From positions 1 through 37,699 of IMG/VR virus record IMGVR_UViG_3300026519_000029: a stretch of DNA of 37,699 nucleotides; one strand, given 5' to 3'. The notes below the pieces were generated by a model. That model did not search any database. It was not told the DNA's origin and worked only from the letters and a program-made list of their open reading frames with translations. Below are positions 1-6,241 of this stretch, piece after piece. Position numbers and translations under genes: made by a program. Origin of the DNA: a virus. Position 1 is the first letter of the stretch. Every line of letters starts with the position of its first letter.

Positions 1-1
1 T

Positions 2-253
2 GTCGACTGTACTGAATGTACCCGCTGCACTGACTGCACACACTGCATAGACTGCACCCGCTGCCTCGACTGCTTTGATTGCGTCGACTGCTTTGATTGC
101 ACCCGTTGTGTCGACTGCTTTGATTGCATCCGCTGCGTCGACTGCTTTGATTGTAGCGGCCTGAAAAACGCTACCGATGGTTACTGGGTAAGAGGCGAAC
201 AGGTCTCTAAAGGGGAATTTGATAGAGTTGTTAAAGAGGCAACTAACACTTGA
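2..253 (+). CDS. Cys-rich triplet-repeat protein (5' end cut off by window edge)
   Basis: This open frame has no start in the window and ends at TGA 251-253. The first 51 visible residues are 17 consecutive triplets of the form x-x-Cys. The first position is mostly V, T, I, L or F and the second is mostly D or R, as in VDC, TRC and FDC. A 32-residue tail without Cys (beginning SGLKNATDG, ending VVKEATNT) follows. The DNA carries repeated copies of an 18-nt unit encoding VDCFDC. A strict three-residue period could form a narrow beta-solenoid with a Cys ladder, or bind metal; this is inference. I do not recognise the family. The stop codon lies inside the -35 box of the next promoter. If the molecule is circular, the promoter at 37645-37673 would read into it. 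Confidence 0.7.
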   Translation, partial: VDCTECTRCTDCTHCIDCTRCLDCFDCVDCFDCTRCVDCFDCIRCVDCFDCSGLKNATDGYWVRGEQVSKGEFDRVVKEATNT

Positions 254-278
254 CAAAAAGCCCAGGACCTATTATACT
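250..278 (+). promoter_or_regulatory. sigma70-type promoter for the 331-807 gene
   Basis: TTGACA at 250-255, a 17-nt spacer and TATACT at 273-278 make a near-consensus vegetative promoter. Transcription should start near 285, giving a short leader before the AGGAGA ribosome-binding site and ATG at 331. The -35 box overlaps the stop codon of the upstream Cys-rich frame. Confidence 0.85.
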
Positions 279-330
279 GTGGCTGTAGTTAAACAATTAC
301 TCGCCTATCAATATACCAGGAGAATATGAC

Positions 331-807
331 ATGAGCAAAGAGACTGTAGTGAAAAGTATCTACGACCAAGGCAAGACTGCAACCAAACAGTTGATGAAGC
401 GGGCCGTTAAGCAATTAACGTCTCGAGAGAAACTGCCGTCTGTAACTGCTATTGCTCGAGAGTTCATGGGGGATGAGTGGCGTTTCGACGACCAGTCTCT
501 TCTTGAGTTGCTTGAGGAAGCAGGCGTACAGCACACCAAGTCATTGTCCCGAATAGGAGCCTTACGCCGAGCGTTGAACCGCGCAGGGGACCTGGGTAGT
601 GACTATGCCCCTCAGAAAAAGGATACTACTGAGAAAAAAGATACTACCAAGAAAAAAGATACTACCAAGAAAAAGGCTGCTACCAAGAAAAAGGCTGCTA
701 CCAAGAAAAAGGCTGCTACCAAGAAAAAGGCTGCTACCAAGAAAAAGGCTGCTACCAAGAAACTGGACCCTTTTCTTGAAAAAGACTTGGAAGACGAAGA
801 TTTTTGA
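331..807 (+). CDS. early protein with Lys-rich hexapeptide-repeat tail
   Basis: 158 residues, starting at ATG with AGGAGA seven bases upstream. Residues 1-94 form an apparently folded, helical N-terminal part that I do not recognise. Residues 96-142 are a low-complexity basic tract: three KKDTT-type units, then five KKKAAT units encoded by perfect 18-nt repeats. The tail then turns acidic and ends LEDEDF. The basic tract resembles histone H1-like or AlgP-like tails, so nucleic-acid binding is likely. The acidic phenylalanine-ended tip resembles SSB C-termini and recurs in the ssDNA-binding protein at 3397-3960. It has its own promoter (250-278) and terminator (825-864), so it is a monocistronic, probably early, transcript. 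Function is unknown. Confidence 0.8.
   Translation: MSKETVVKSIYDQGKTATKQLMKRAVKQLTSREKLPSVTAIAREFMGDEWRFDDQSLLELLEEAGVQHTKSLSRIGALRRALNRAGDLGSDYAPQKKDTTEKKDTTKKKDTTKKKAATKKKAATKKKAATKKKAATKKKAATKKLDPFLEKDLEDEDF
616..756 (+). repeat. in-frame 18-nt tandem repeats
   Basis: Five perfect copies of an 18-nt unit encoding KKKAAT (667-756) are preceded by diverged copies encoding KKDTT-type units. The unit length is a multiple of three, so copy-number change would alter tail length without breaking the frame. Confidence 0.9.
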
Positions 808-824
808 GACTTCGTTAAGAACCT

Positions 825-864
825 AAAAAACCCCTGGCGGAGATACTTGCCCGGGGTTTTTTTT
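825..864 (+). terminator. intrinsic terminator after the 331-807 gene
   Basis: AAAAAACCCC (825-834) pairs with GGGGTTTTTT (853-862), with an 18-nt loop. The 3' arm runs into eight T residues at 857-864. It lies 17 bases after the stop codon and just before the next promoter. Confidence 0.88.
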
Positions 865-877
865 AGTCCGAAAAGGT

Positions 878-906
878 TTGACAAAGGTCTACAGGAGTTG
901 TAGAAT
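878..906 (+). promoter_or_regulatory. strong sigma70-type promoter for the leader RNA / early operon
   Basis: TTGACA (878-883), a spacer of exactly 17 nt, then TAGAAT (901-906). The -35 context GGTTTGACAAAG is identical to that of the late promoter on the other strand (37061-37066). No coding frame starts directly downstream; the first product is the structured RNA at about 913-1105. Confidence 0.88.
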
Positions 907-912
907 AGTCAC

Positions 913-1105
913 ATGTTGCATTAACACTGAGCCACCAAGATGGGGACTTCCCTGCTCGTCTCGCGATAAGCGAAGGACAAGGGGCCTGCCTAAAGGTGAC
1001 AACTCTACATAATGTCGTACGGGACGATTCTCGGAATGTCACTGGCGAAGCCGTGGCGACGGTAAACTGCCCGTATACGCAGGAAACCCCTCCTAAGGGG
1101 GTTTT
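913..1105 (+). ncRNA. structured non-coding leader RNA, unknown class
   Basis: This stretch lies between a strong promoter and an intrinsic terminator, has no plausible reading frame and is full of pairable segments. Visible helices: TGTT/AACA (914-926); CACC near 932 with GGTG near 995, closing a domain that contains TCGC-GATAA-GCGA (961-973) and CCC/GGG; TACGGG (1018-1023) with CCCGTA (1070-1075); GGC-GAA-GCC near 1044; and ACGG with CCGT inside GCG/CGC (about 1056-1080). I could not match it to a known riboswitch, group I intron core or other ribozyme. It may be a stable small RNA, an antitermination leader (as the put RNAs of phage HK022 are known to be) or an attenuator. The roles are inference; the pairing and flanking signals are visible. 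Confidence 0.6.
1084..1105 (+). terminator. intrinsic terminator/attenuator after leader RNA
   Basis: AAACCCC (1084-1090) pairs with GGGG (1098-1101) plus U1102-1104, with loop UCCUAAG. Only four T residues follow (1102-1105), so termination is probably incomplete and may act as attenuation. The T residues are also part of the 5' strand of hammerhead stem III, so the two folds compete. Confidence 0.7.
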
Positions 1106-1166
1106 GTCATATAGGGTAGAGCAGCCCTACTGATGAGGCCTGGTGCTGGCTGAAATGAAACGAAAT
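1102..1166 (+). ncRNA. type III hammerhead ribozyme
   Basis: All core elements are present in order. AUA (1109-1111) is a valid NUH cleavage triplet. Stem I is UAGGG (1112-1116) with CCCUA (1125-1129), closed by an 8-nt loop. CUGAUGA is at 1130-1136. Stem II is GGCC (1137-1140) with GGCU (1148-1151). GAAA is at 1152-1155. Stem III starts with A1109-U1156, C1108-G1157 and U1107-A1158; after an AA bulge it can continue G1106-C1161 to about U1102-A1165. Stem III is open, which makes it type III. Predicted cleavage is between 1111 and 1112. It lies directly 5' of the gene at 1181, whose AAAGGAG ribosome-binding site begins at 1168. Confidence 0.85.
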
Positions 1167-1180
1167 GAAAGGAGCTAACG

Positions 1181-1420
1181 GTGAAGACTTTCTATTACGG
1201 TACGTATACTATTGACCGGAAAGGTGTGATAAGGCGAAAGACTCGAGCCCAAGGTACTAGTGCTGGTCGCGTACTGAAGCCTTATACTAGTAACCCTGAC
1301 AAAGCGGGGAGCAACCAAGCAAGATATGTAAGCTTATGCCGCGGTGCTGGGAAGTGTAAAGTGTTTAACTATGACCGACTCGTTATCCGATTCGGTTGCC
1401 ATCAGAGACTGGAGACGTAG
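1181..1420 (+). CDS. small basic protein, weak NUMOD4/HNH-associated resemblance
   Basis: 79 residues, GTG start with AAAGGAG six bases upstream. The pattern Y-x-I-D-x-x-G-V near residues 9-17, then GRVLKP, then YVSLCRGAGK and a late RLVIRFG loosely resembles the NUMOD4 modules at the N-terminus of phage HNH homing endonucleases. No His-Asn-His nuclease motif follows, so it would be a module alone or a remnant. The protein is rich in Lys and Arg and probably binds nucleic acid. It is the first gene after the hammerhead ribozyme, so its mRNA 5' end may be made by ribozyme cleavage. The family call is weak; the start and ribosome-binding site are clear. Confidence 0.65.
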   Translation: MKTFYYGTYTIDRKGVIRRKTRAQGTSAGRVLKPYTSNPDKAGSNQARYVSLCRGAGKCKVFNYDRLVIRFGCHQRLET

Positions 1421-1422
1421 AC

Positions 1423-1533
1423 ATGAACATCTTAGAATTAACTGTTTTGCTTATCCTTGCTGTACTCCCTCTTAGTGCCCTTACAGGAGCACTCTTGTTT
1501 CTCTACGATGAGTGGGCTTGTGCCACTGAGTAG
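1423..1533 (+). CDS. 36-residue single-pass membrane peptide
   Basis: ATG at 1423 with GGAGA eight bases upstream, ending TAG 1531-1533. The product begins MNILELTV and has one hydrophobic stretch over residues 4-28, followed by a short acidic tail (DEWACATE). It starts two bases after the stop of the previous gene, so coupling is likely. Small early phage membrane peptides often act on host envelope functions or exclusion, but nothing here identifies a specific role. Confidence 0.6.
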   Translation: MNILELTVLLILAVLPLSALTGALLFLYDEWACATE

Positions 1534-2203
1534 TACAGGTCTGCAGGAGATAGCCGAATATACTGGTCTGGTTGTTTTAGGCGACAGGATAGACTTTACT
1601 ATCAATGGTGTGGAGTACAGGTTCACTGAAAACCCATCTGGTCTAGTATATTCTGCTAAATTCCCTGATAGTATATGTGAGTGGGTGCATCTAAAAGACC
1701 TACATCGAGCTACTTTACGGAACTGGTTGAGGGGTTTTTTTGGGCAAGGTTTTATAAAGCAAAAGGGGGAGAAGGTAGTAAATACAAAAGTGAGTAACCG
1801 GCAATACCGCCATCGACATTCTGAAAAAGAGAGAAAGAGAGACATGAATAAATTTAACAAGGCAGACCTAATCATCTTACTTACTATGGTCATTGCGGCC
1901 CTTGAGGCTCACGATGAAGACCAGGAACCTTCTCCTCCTGCGAAAGCGAAAGCGAAAGCGAAAGTGAAAAAAGGGGCACGGTCCAAGCCAGCAGAAGATG
2001 AAGATGAAGATGAAGATGAAGACAGGAGTGAAAAAACCGTCACTTTAAACCAGCTACGCAAGGTTGTACGTAGTGCGGCTGCGGAACATGGCAAGCCTGC
2101 TATTAAAGACTTGCTCAAGGACTATGATGTAAGTACTTTATCTGCACTCGAAGAAGAGGACTACGCTTCTTTCCTTTGTGACCTCAAAGAACTTGATGAC
2201 TAG
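1508..2203 (+). CDS. possible upstream extension frame, with T7 slippery run
   Basis: An ATG at 1508, inside the previous small gene, opens a frame that runs without a stop into the gene starting at 1844. Residues 1-75 look protein-like (GDRIDFTINGVEYRF, then SICEWVHLKDL). After a run of seven T (1735-1741) the sequence becomes basic and poor in structure. The run forms a phase-correct T-TTT-TTT heptamer; reading in the -1 frame would end at TAA 1795-1797. So the real upstream gene may be 1508-1797 through frameshifting or a homopolymer miscount, with a separate gene from 1844. The start lacks a good ribosome-binding site, so this entry is tentative. Confidence 0.4.
   Translation: MSGLVPLSSTGLQEIAEYTGLVVLGDRIDFTINGVEYRFTENPSGLVYSAKFPDSICEWVHLKDLHRATLRNWLRGFFGQGFIKQKGEKVVNTKVSNRQYRHRHSEKERKRDMNKFNKADLIILLTMVIAALEAHDEDQEPSPPAKAKAKAKVKKGARSKPAEDEDEDEDEDRSEKTVTLNQLRKVVRSAAAEHGKPAIKDLLKDYDVSTLSALEEEDYASFLCDLKELDD
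1844..2203 (+). CDS. early protein: hydrophobic start, KA/ED tracts, helical C-terminal domain
   Basis: 119 residues from ATG 1844, preceded by a purine-rich stretch (GAGAAAGAGAGAC). Residues 1-20 are partly hydrophobic. Residues 33-47 are a basic KAKAKAK tract, and residues 50-61 an acidic (ED) repeat. Residues 65-116 form a folded helical domain (LNQLRKVV ... IKDLLKDY ... LEEEDYASF). Similar C-terminal domains occur in phage early proteins encoded next to recombination and ssDNA-binding genes; I recall the pattern but cannot name the family. It overlaps the next gene by 8 bases (ATGACTAG), so the two are translationally coupled. A role near replication or recombination is inferred from context. 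Confidence 0.65.
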   Translation: MNKFNKADLIILLTMVIAALEAHDEDQEPSPPAKAKAKAKVKKGARSKPAEDEDEDEDEDRSEKTVTLNQLRKVVRSAAAEHGKPAIKDLLKDYDVSTLSALEEEDYASFLCDLKELDD

Positions 2204-3380
2204 TAAAAAGAAAGGTACGGGGGGGCCAAAGACTCACAAAGTCTTTGGCCCATCGAAGTCGAGACGTTGGATGAACTGCTCACTTTCTGTTAGTCTCTCG
2301 AAAGAGGTTAAGACGAAGCCACAGACTAGTATATATGCGGCGGAAGGTGTAGCAGCTCATGAACTTGCAGAGACTTGCCTTAGGTCCGGCGAAACTGCAA
2401 GCTCTTATCTCGGCTATGTCTTTAACAAGTTTACCGTAGACGAGGAAATGGCAGATGCTGTCCAAGTGTATCTGGACAGAGTAAACGGTGACTTTGAGAA
2501 AGCACCAGGGGGTGCTGAATTGCATGTGGAGTACAGTAACAAAGAGGCCATCATCCATCCTGACTTTGGGGGGACCGCTGATAGTCTGCTCGTAGAAGAT
2601 GATGTGATCTTGAGAGCTTATGACTATAAGCACGGTAAAGGTCTAGATGTATCTGCAGTAGAAAACTCTCAGGCCATGTGTTACTTACTCGAGTATGCAG
2701 CAGTACACCGCTTTAAGTTTCCACGGTATGAAGTAGTGATAGTACAGCCTCGGCTCAGGGGTTCCGAAACCCCTGTAAAGAGCTGGACGTTCAGTCGTAA
2801 GAGACTAAAGAGCTTCCACCTAGAGGTACTCCAGGCGATAGAGTTAGCTGGGTCCGATCAGGCTACTGCTGTCTCAGGTGACTGGTGCCGCTATTGCCCT
2901 GCCGGAGGTATCTGCCCCCGGTTACAAACAGATTCACTCAATGCTGCTATGGTGGACTTCTCTGATAAACCTGACAAAAAAGGCAGGTGCTTGAAGGTAC
3001 CCAACTTGTCAACTTTATCAGCTAGTCAAATAGGGAAGATAGTACAGTCGTCTACCTTGGTAAAGGATTGGCTCAAGAGGGTCGAAGAGGAGGCACTCAG
3101 TCGGTTAAGCTTAGGCGAGAAAGTACCTGGCTTAAAGCTTGTAAAACGGAAGTCAAACAGGAAGTGGTCTGAAGGGGCTGAGTCTGAGCTCTTGGCTAGA
3201 GGTGTACCCCCTGAAGACTTGTTTGATAAGCCGAGTATGAAGTCGCCAGCTAAACTTGAAGCCCTTTACGAAGGAATAGAAGACTTGTGGATAAAGCCCG
3301 AAGCCGGAGTGACGTGTGCTTGTCTGAGCGATAAGCGAGCAAGTGTCAGTCCACCCATCGAAGAAGATTTTTTAGACTAG
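2196..3380 (+). CDS. DUF2800 PD-(D/E)XK nuclease, Cas4/AddB-like
   Basis: 394 residues from ATG 2196; an in-frame GTG at 2178 is an alternative. The RecB-family nuclease signature is visible: AAHELAE (His55), GGTAD (Asp129), then DYKHGKG (Asp143, Lys145) and a Gln motif in ENSQAMCYLLEYA. One N-terminal Cys (RWMNCS, Cys28) and a C-terminal CxxC-x5-C cluster (Cys231, 234, 240) match the four-Cys iron-sulphur arrangement of Cas4 and AddB. The family is common in phages just upstream of the ssDNA-binding protein and DNA polymerase, as here. The likely role is DNA end processing in replication or recombination. The C-terminus is acidic (EEDFLD). Confidence 0.88.
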   Translation: MTSKKKGTGGPKTHKVFGPSKSRRWMNCSLSVSLSKEVKTKPQTSIYAAEGVAAHELAETCLRSGETASSYLGYVFNKFTVDEEMADAVQVYLDRVNGDFEKAPGGAELHVEYSNKEAIIHPDFGGTADSLLVEDDVILRAYDYKHGKGLDVSAVENSQAMCYLLEYAAVHRFKFPRYEVVIVQPRLRGSETPVKSWTFSRKRLKSFHLEVLQAIELAGSDQATAVSGDWCRYCPAGGICPRLQTDSLNAAMVDFSDKPDKKGRCLKVPNLSTLSASQIGKIVQSSTLVKDWLKRVEEEALSRLSLGEKVPGLKLVKRKSNRKWSEGAESELLARGVPPEDLFDKPSMKSPAKLEALYEGIEDLWIKPEAGVTCACLSDKRASVSPPIEEDFLD

Positions 3381-3396
3381 ACGAGGATATCAAGAT

Positions 3397-3960
3397 ATGA
3401 GAAAAAGAAACCGCAGTTCATCAAAAAAAACAGCCCCGGAAGAGACCTTGATCAAGGTAACTACACCTGTCTTCCGTGTCTCATTCCCCGAAGTGTTTAA
3501 CGCTGTCGCACAAGAAAAAGAAGACGGCACCATGGGGCCGCTTAAGTACTCTATCACTATGCTGTTTGAGGAGGGGGAGGATCTGTCAGCACTGGAGAAC
3601 TTAGTCGATGTGCGGGCAAAAGAGTTCTTCTCGGGGAAAGTACCCAAGAATCTCCGCACCCCTTTCCGCGACGGGGAGGAGAAGGAGGAGTACGAAGGTT
3701 ATGAAGAAGGCATGGTCTTTTGTAAGGCGTCCACCTTCTCCCGACCAGGGGTCATAGATCTTAGTCGCGAACCTTTACTAGAAGCAGGCGACTTGTATCC
3801 TGGGTGCTATGCACGAGCAACCGTGTCTGCTTACGGCTACAACAAGAAAGGGAATAAAGGTGTAGCGCTGGGTCTGAGGAACATCCAGAAAGTAGACGAC
3901 GGGGAACGACTAGACGGTAAGGCTTCTGCCGAAGACGACTTTGCCGACGATGATTTTTAA
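3397..3960 (+). CDS. phage ssDNA-binding protein, Enc34/DUF2815 family
   Basis: 187 residues. Features of the DUF2815 family, known from the Enterobacter phage Enc34 ssDNA-binding protein, are visible: TPVFRVSFP near the start, a LKYSITMLFEE strand, a PFRDG segment near residue 90, and GCYARATVSAYGYNKKGNKG followed by LGLRNIQKV. The tail ends ADDDF, the acidic tip that SSB proteins use to recruit partners. It probably coats ssDNA during replication and recruits the polymerase or helicase. It sits 16 bases after the nuclease gene and is followed by a perfect 11-bp hairpin before the polymerase gene. Confidence 0.9.
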   Translation: MRKRNRSSSKKTAPEETLIKVTTPVFRVSFPEVFNAVAQEKEDGTMGPLKYSITMLFEEGEDLSALENLVDVRAKEFFSGKVPKNLRTPFRDGEEKEEYEGYEEGMVFCKASTFSRPGVIDLSREPLLEAGDLYPGCYARATVSAYGYNKKGNKGVALGLRNIQKVDDGERLDGKASAEDDFADDDF

Positions 3961-3971
3961 CCGATAGGCAT

Positions 3972-4003
3972 AAATAGCCACCAGTTGTATACGGTGGCTA
4001 TTT
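3972..4003 (+). promoter_or_regulatory. perfect 11-bp hairpin between SSB and polymerase genes
   Basis: AAATAGCCACC (3972-3982) and GGTGGCTATTT (3993-4003) are exact complements around a 10-nt loop. Only three T residues follow, so it is a poor terminator. It ends two bases before the GGAGG of the polymerase gene. It could attenuate transcription, stabilise the SSB mRNA 3' end, or set SSB:polymerase expression ratio. Confidence 0.7.
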
Positions 4004-4019
4004 ACGGAGGAGTACAAGT

Positions 4020-5999
4020 GTGACAGGAATAATACATCTAGACTTCGAGACCTACTCTGAGTGTGACCTGAAGGCTTGCGGCATGTACAGATATGCAGAA
4101 GACTTGAGTACAGAGATACTGTGCTTGAGTTATGCCTTCGACGAGGAAGAGCCAGAGTTGTGGACCCCTTACGACCCAGAACCTGCGCGCCTCTTCAAGA
4201 AGCTCCGAAAAAGTTCCTGCCGGTTTGCTGGCCTGAATGTGAGTTTTGAGTTGTTGATATGGGAGCACGTAGCCCGCGAACTGCATGGTTGGCCCCGCCT
4301 TGATACTAACAAGGCCATAGACGTTGCAGCAATAGCAGCCATGCACGCATTACCTCGTAGCCTTGCGGGGCTGAGCGAGGTACTGGACCTTAAACACAAG
4401 AAAGATAAAGCAGGAGAGGCGCTTATACGATTACTCTGTAAACCTCGTAAGCCTACTAAGAAAGACAAGCGGACAAGGGTAACGCCTGAGGACTCGCCCG
4501 AGAAGTTCACTGAACTGTATGAGTATTGTAAACAAGATGTGAGAGCTGAGAGAGAGGTTTTTGAGTTACTGGGGGAGTTACCTCGGGACGAGCAGGAACT
4601 ATGGTTACTGGATAACAAGATAAATGGTCGAGGGGTGTTACTTGACCAAGCAGCAGTTAAAGGGGCCATAGCGATACATACTGATACTATCGAGGAGCTC
4701 AATGCTGAGGCAGCTGAGCTATCGGGAGGTGCCTTCGAGACTACCAATCAGAGACAAGCGGTAATGGACTGGAGCGGGTCCCGAGGTTTTAAACTTGACA
4801 GCTATACCATTGACTATTTGCGGGCGGTGATAAAAGGGGATAAGTGCCCACCTGAAGTAAAGAGGATCTTACAGGTGAGGGAAATGTCCTCCCGTACCTC
4901 GGTAAAGAAATTCTATGCCATGGACCGGTCAGTCTGCAGTGACGGTACTATAAAAGGGATGCTACTATACCACGGTGCTACTACTGGTAGGTGGACAGGG
5001 AAGTTGGTACAACTGCACAGTATGACTCGCCCAACGATACCAGAAGAAGATATCACGTTAGCCATAGAGGTTATCAAGGAAGGGGACCACTCTTGGTTGA
5101 GTACAATGTTCGGCGGAGACCCTTTAGATACGATGACCTCATGTATCCGCGGTTGTCTGTTACCGAATAAAGGTAAGAAGCTCTATGCTGGTGACTTCTC
5201 AAACGTAGAAGGTCGAGTATTAATGTGGCACGCTGAGGACCAACAGGGCCTAGGGGTCTTCCGCGAAGACAGGGACTTGTATCTAGAGATGGCATCTTCG
5301 ATATATGACATGAGCTACGAGGAACTGGCGTGCGAATACAAAGGGGGTCAGGACGATAAGAGGCGAGTAGGTAAATTGGCTATACTAGGTCTGGGCTATT
5401 CCATGGGCGCTGACAAGTTCCAGGCTACCAGTAAGGAGAAAGGCGTAGACTTTAGTACAAAGTTCGCACAACATACCGTGGACTCTTATCGGAATAAGTT
5501 TAAGTCGGTTACCCGGTTCTGGAAAAAGCTCGAGAGTGCTGCTGGTCGTGCTATACTAGAACCTGGTAAACCATTTAGTGCAAATAAAGTAAGCTACTGT
5601 GTGGAAGGCATGTTCTTGGTGGCGAGACTCCCTTCAGGAAGAAAGCTATTCTACGCATCTCCGATGATAGTGAAACTGGAAACCCCTTGGGGAGGTACTA
5701 AAGATACTATCACTTACATGGTAAGCAAGAAAGGCAAGTGGATGAGGACAAAGACCTTCGGTGGTAAGATGGCAGAGAACGTCTGTCAAGCCTCTTCTCG
5801 TGACTTGTTGGTGAATGCCATGTTACTTACAGAGAAAGCAGGGTACGAGACGGTCTTTACCGTACACGACGAGATAGTATCCGAGCACGCTTGTGGTTCT
5901 GAGAAAGAGTTTAAGGAGCTCATGGTGACCTTGCCTGCTTGGGCAGAAGGTGCGCCCATAGAAGCAGATACTTGGTGCGGGGAGAGGTACAAGAAATGA
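4020..5999 (+). CDS. family A DNA polymerase with 3'-5' exonuclease domain
   Basis: 659 residues, GTG start with GGAGG at 4006. Exonuclease motifs: DFE at residues 8-10 (Exo I), NVSFE at 73-77 (Exo II, with Glu where Asp is usual) and YCKQD at 169-173 (Exo III). Polymerase motifs: GDFSNVEGR around Asp392 (motif A), the RRVGK-x7-Y-x-M-G region at 448-463 (motif B) and VHDE at 615-618 (motif C). It lacks the 5' nuclease domain of bacterial Pol I, as usual for phage enzymes. It is the replicative polymerase, in the order nuclease, SSB, polymerase, VRR-NUC, helicase that recurs in many phages. Confidence 0.95.
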   Translation: MTGIIHLDFETYSECDLKACGMYRYAEDLSTEILCLSYAFDEEEPELWTPYDPEPARLFKKLRKSSCRFAGLNVSFELLIWEHVARELHGWPRLDTNKAIDVAAIAAMHALPRSLAGLSEVLDLKHKKDKAGEALIRLLCKPRKPTKKDKRTRVTPEDSPEKFTELYEYCKQDVRAEREVFELLGELPRDEQELWLLDNKINGRGVLLDQAAVKGAIAIHTDTIEELNAEAAELSGGAFETTNQRQAVMDWSGSRGFKLDSYTIDYLRAVIKGDKCPPEVKRILQVREMSSRTSVKKFYAMDRSVCSDGTIKGMLLYHGATTGRWTGKLVQLHSMTRPTIPEEDITLAIEVIKEGDHSWLSTMFGGDPLDTMTSCIRGCLLPNKGKKLYAGDFSNVEGRVLMWHAEDQQGLGVFREDRDLYLEMASSIYDMSYEELACEYKGGQDDKRRVGKLAILGLGYSMGADKFQATSKEKGVDFSTKFAQHTVDSYRNKFKSVTRFWKKLESAAGRAILEPGKPFSANKVSYCVEGMFLVARLPSGRKLFYASPMIVKLETPWGGTKDTITYMVSKKGKWMRTKTFGGKMAENVCQASSRDLLVNAMLLTEKAGYETVFTVHDEIVSEHACGSEKEFKELMVTLPAWAEGAPIEADTWCGERYKK

Positions 6000-6238
6000 G
6001 AGAATACCAGTTGTTTGATAGCACCTTTAGTATAAGTGACCATGAAAGAGAAGAGCTAGAGGACCATCTCAGTAACTGGGTCCGACTGCATAGCATTATA
6101 CGGGAGCTGAACAGCACGTCTCTGAAGAAACTGATCGTAGTCGAGTCTGAGGGGCGAGCCCGCTCCTATTTGATTAAACGTTTACACTCACGATTACTGT
6201 CACTTAAACGGGAACAGTACAGGGGTGAAGAGGTCTGA
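5996..6238 (+). CDS. small helical hypothetical protein
   Basis: 80 residues from ATG 5996, overlapping the polymerase stop (ATGA), with GGGGAGAGG upstream. Charged and mostly helical, with a stretch LEDHLSNWVRLHSIIREL and a basic C-terminal half (LIKRLHSRLLSLKRE). No recognisable domain. The overlap ties its translation to the polymerase, so a small replication accessory is plausible but unproven. Confidence 0.72.
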   Translation: MREYQLFDSTFSISDHEREELEDHLSNWVRLHSIIRELNSTSLKKLIVVESEGRARSYLIKRLHSRLLSLKREQYRGEEV

Positions 6239-6241
6239 CCT

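Noticed and set aside
599-884. Alternative frames over the Lys-rich repeats on both strands
   Set aside because: Repeats keep all frames open; only the 331-807 frame has a promoter, ribosome-binding site and a folded N-terminal part.
913-1080. Group I intron or tRNA-like element
   Set aside because: I could not find the conserved P7/R-S core of group I introns, an interrupted gene, or a T-loop and acceptor stem; it is left as an unclassified structured RNA.
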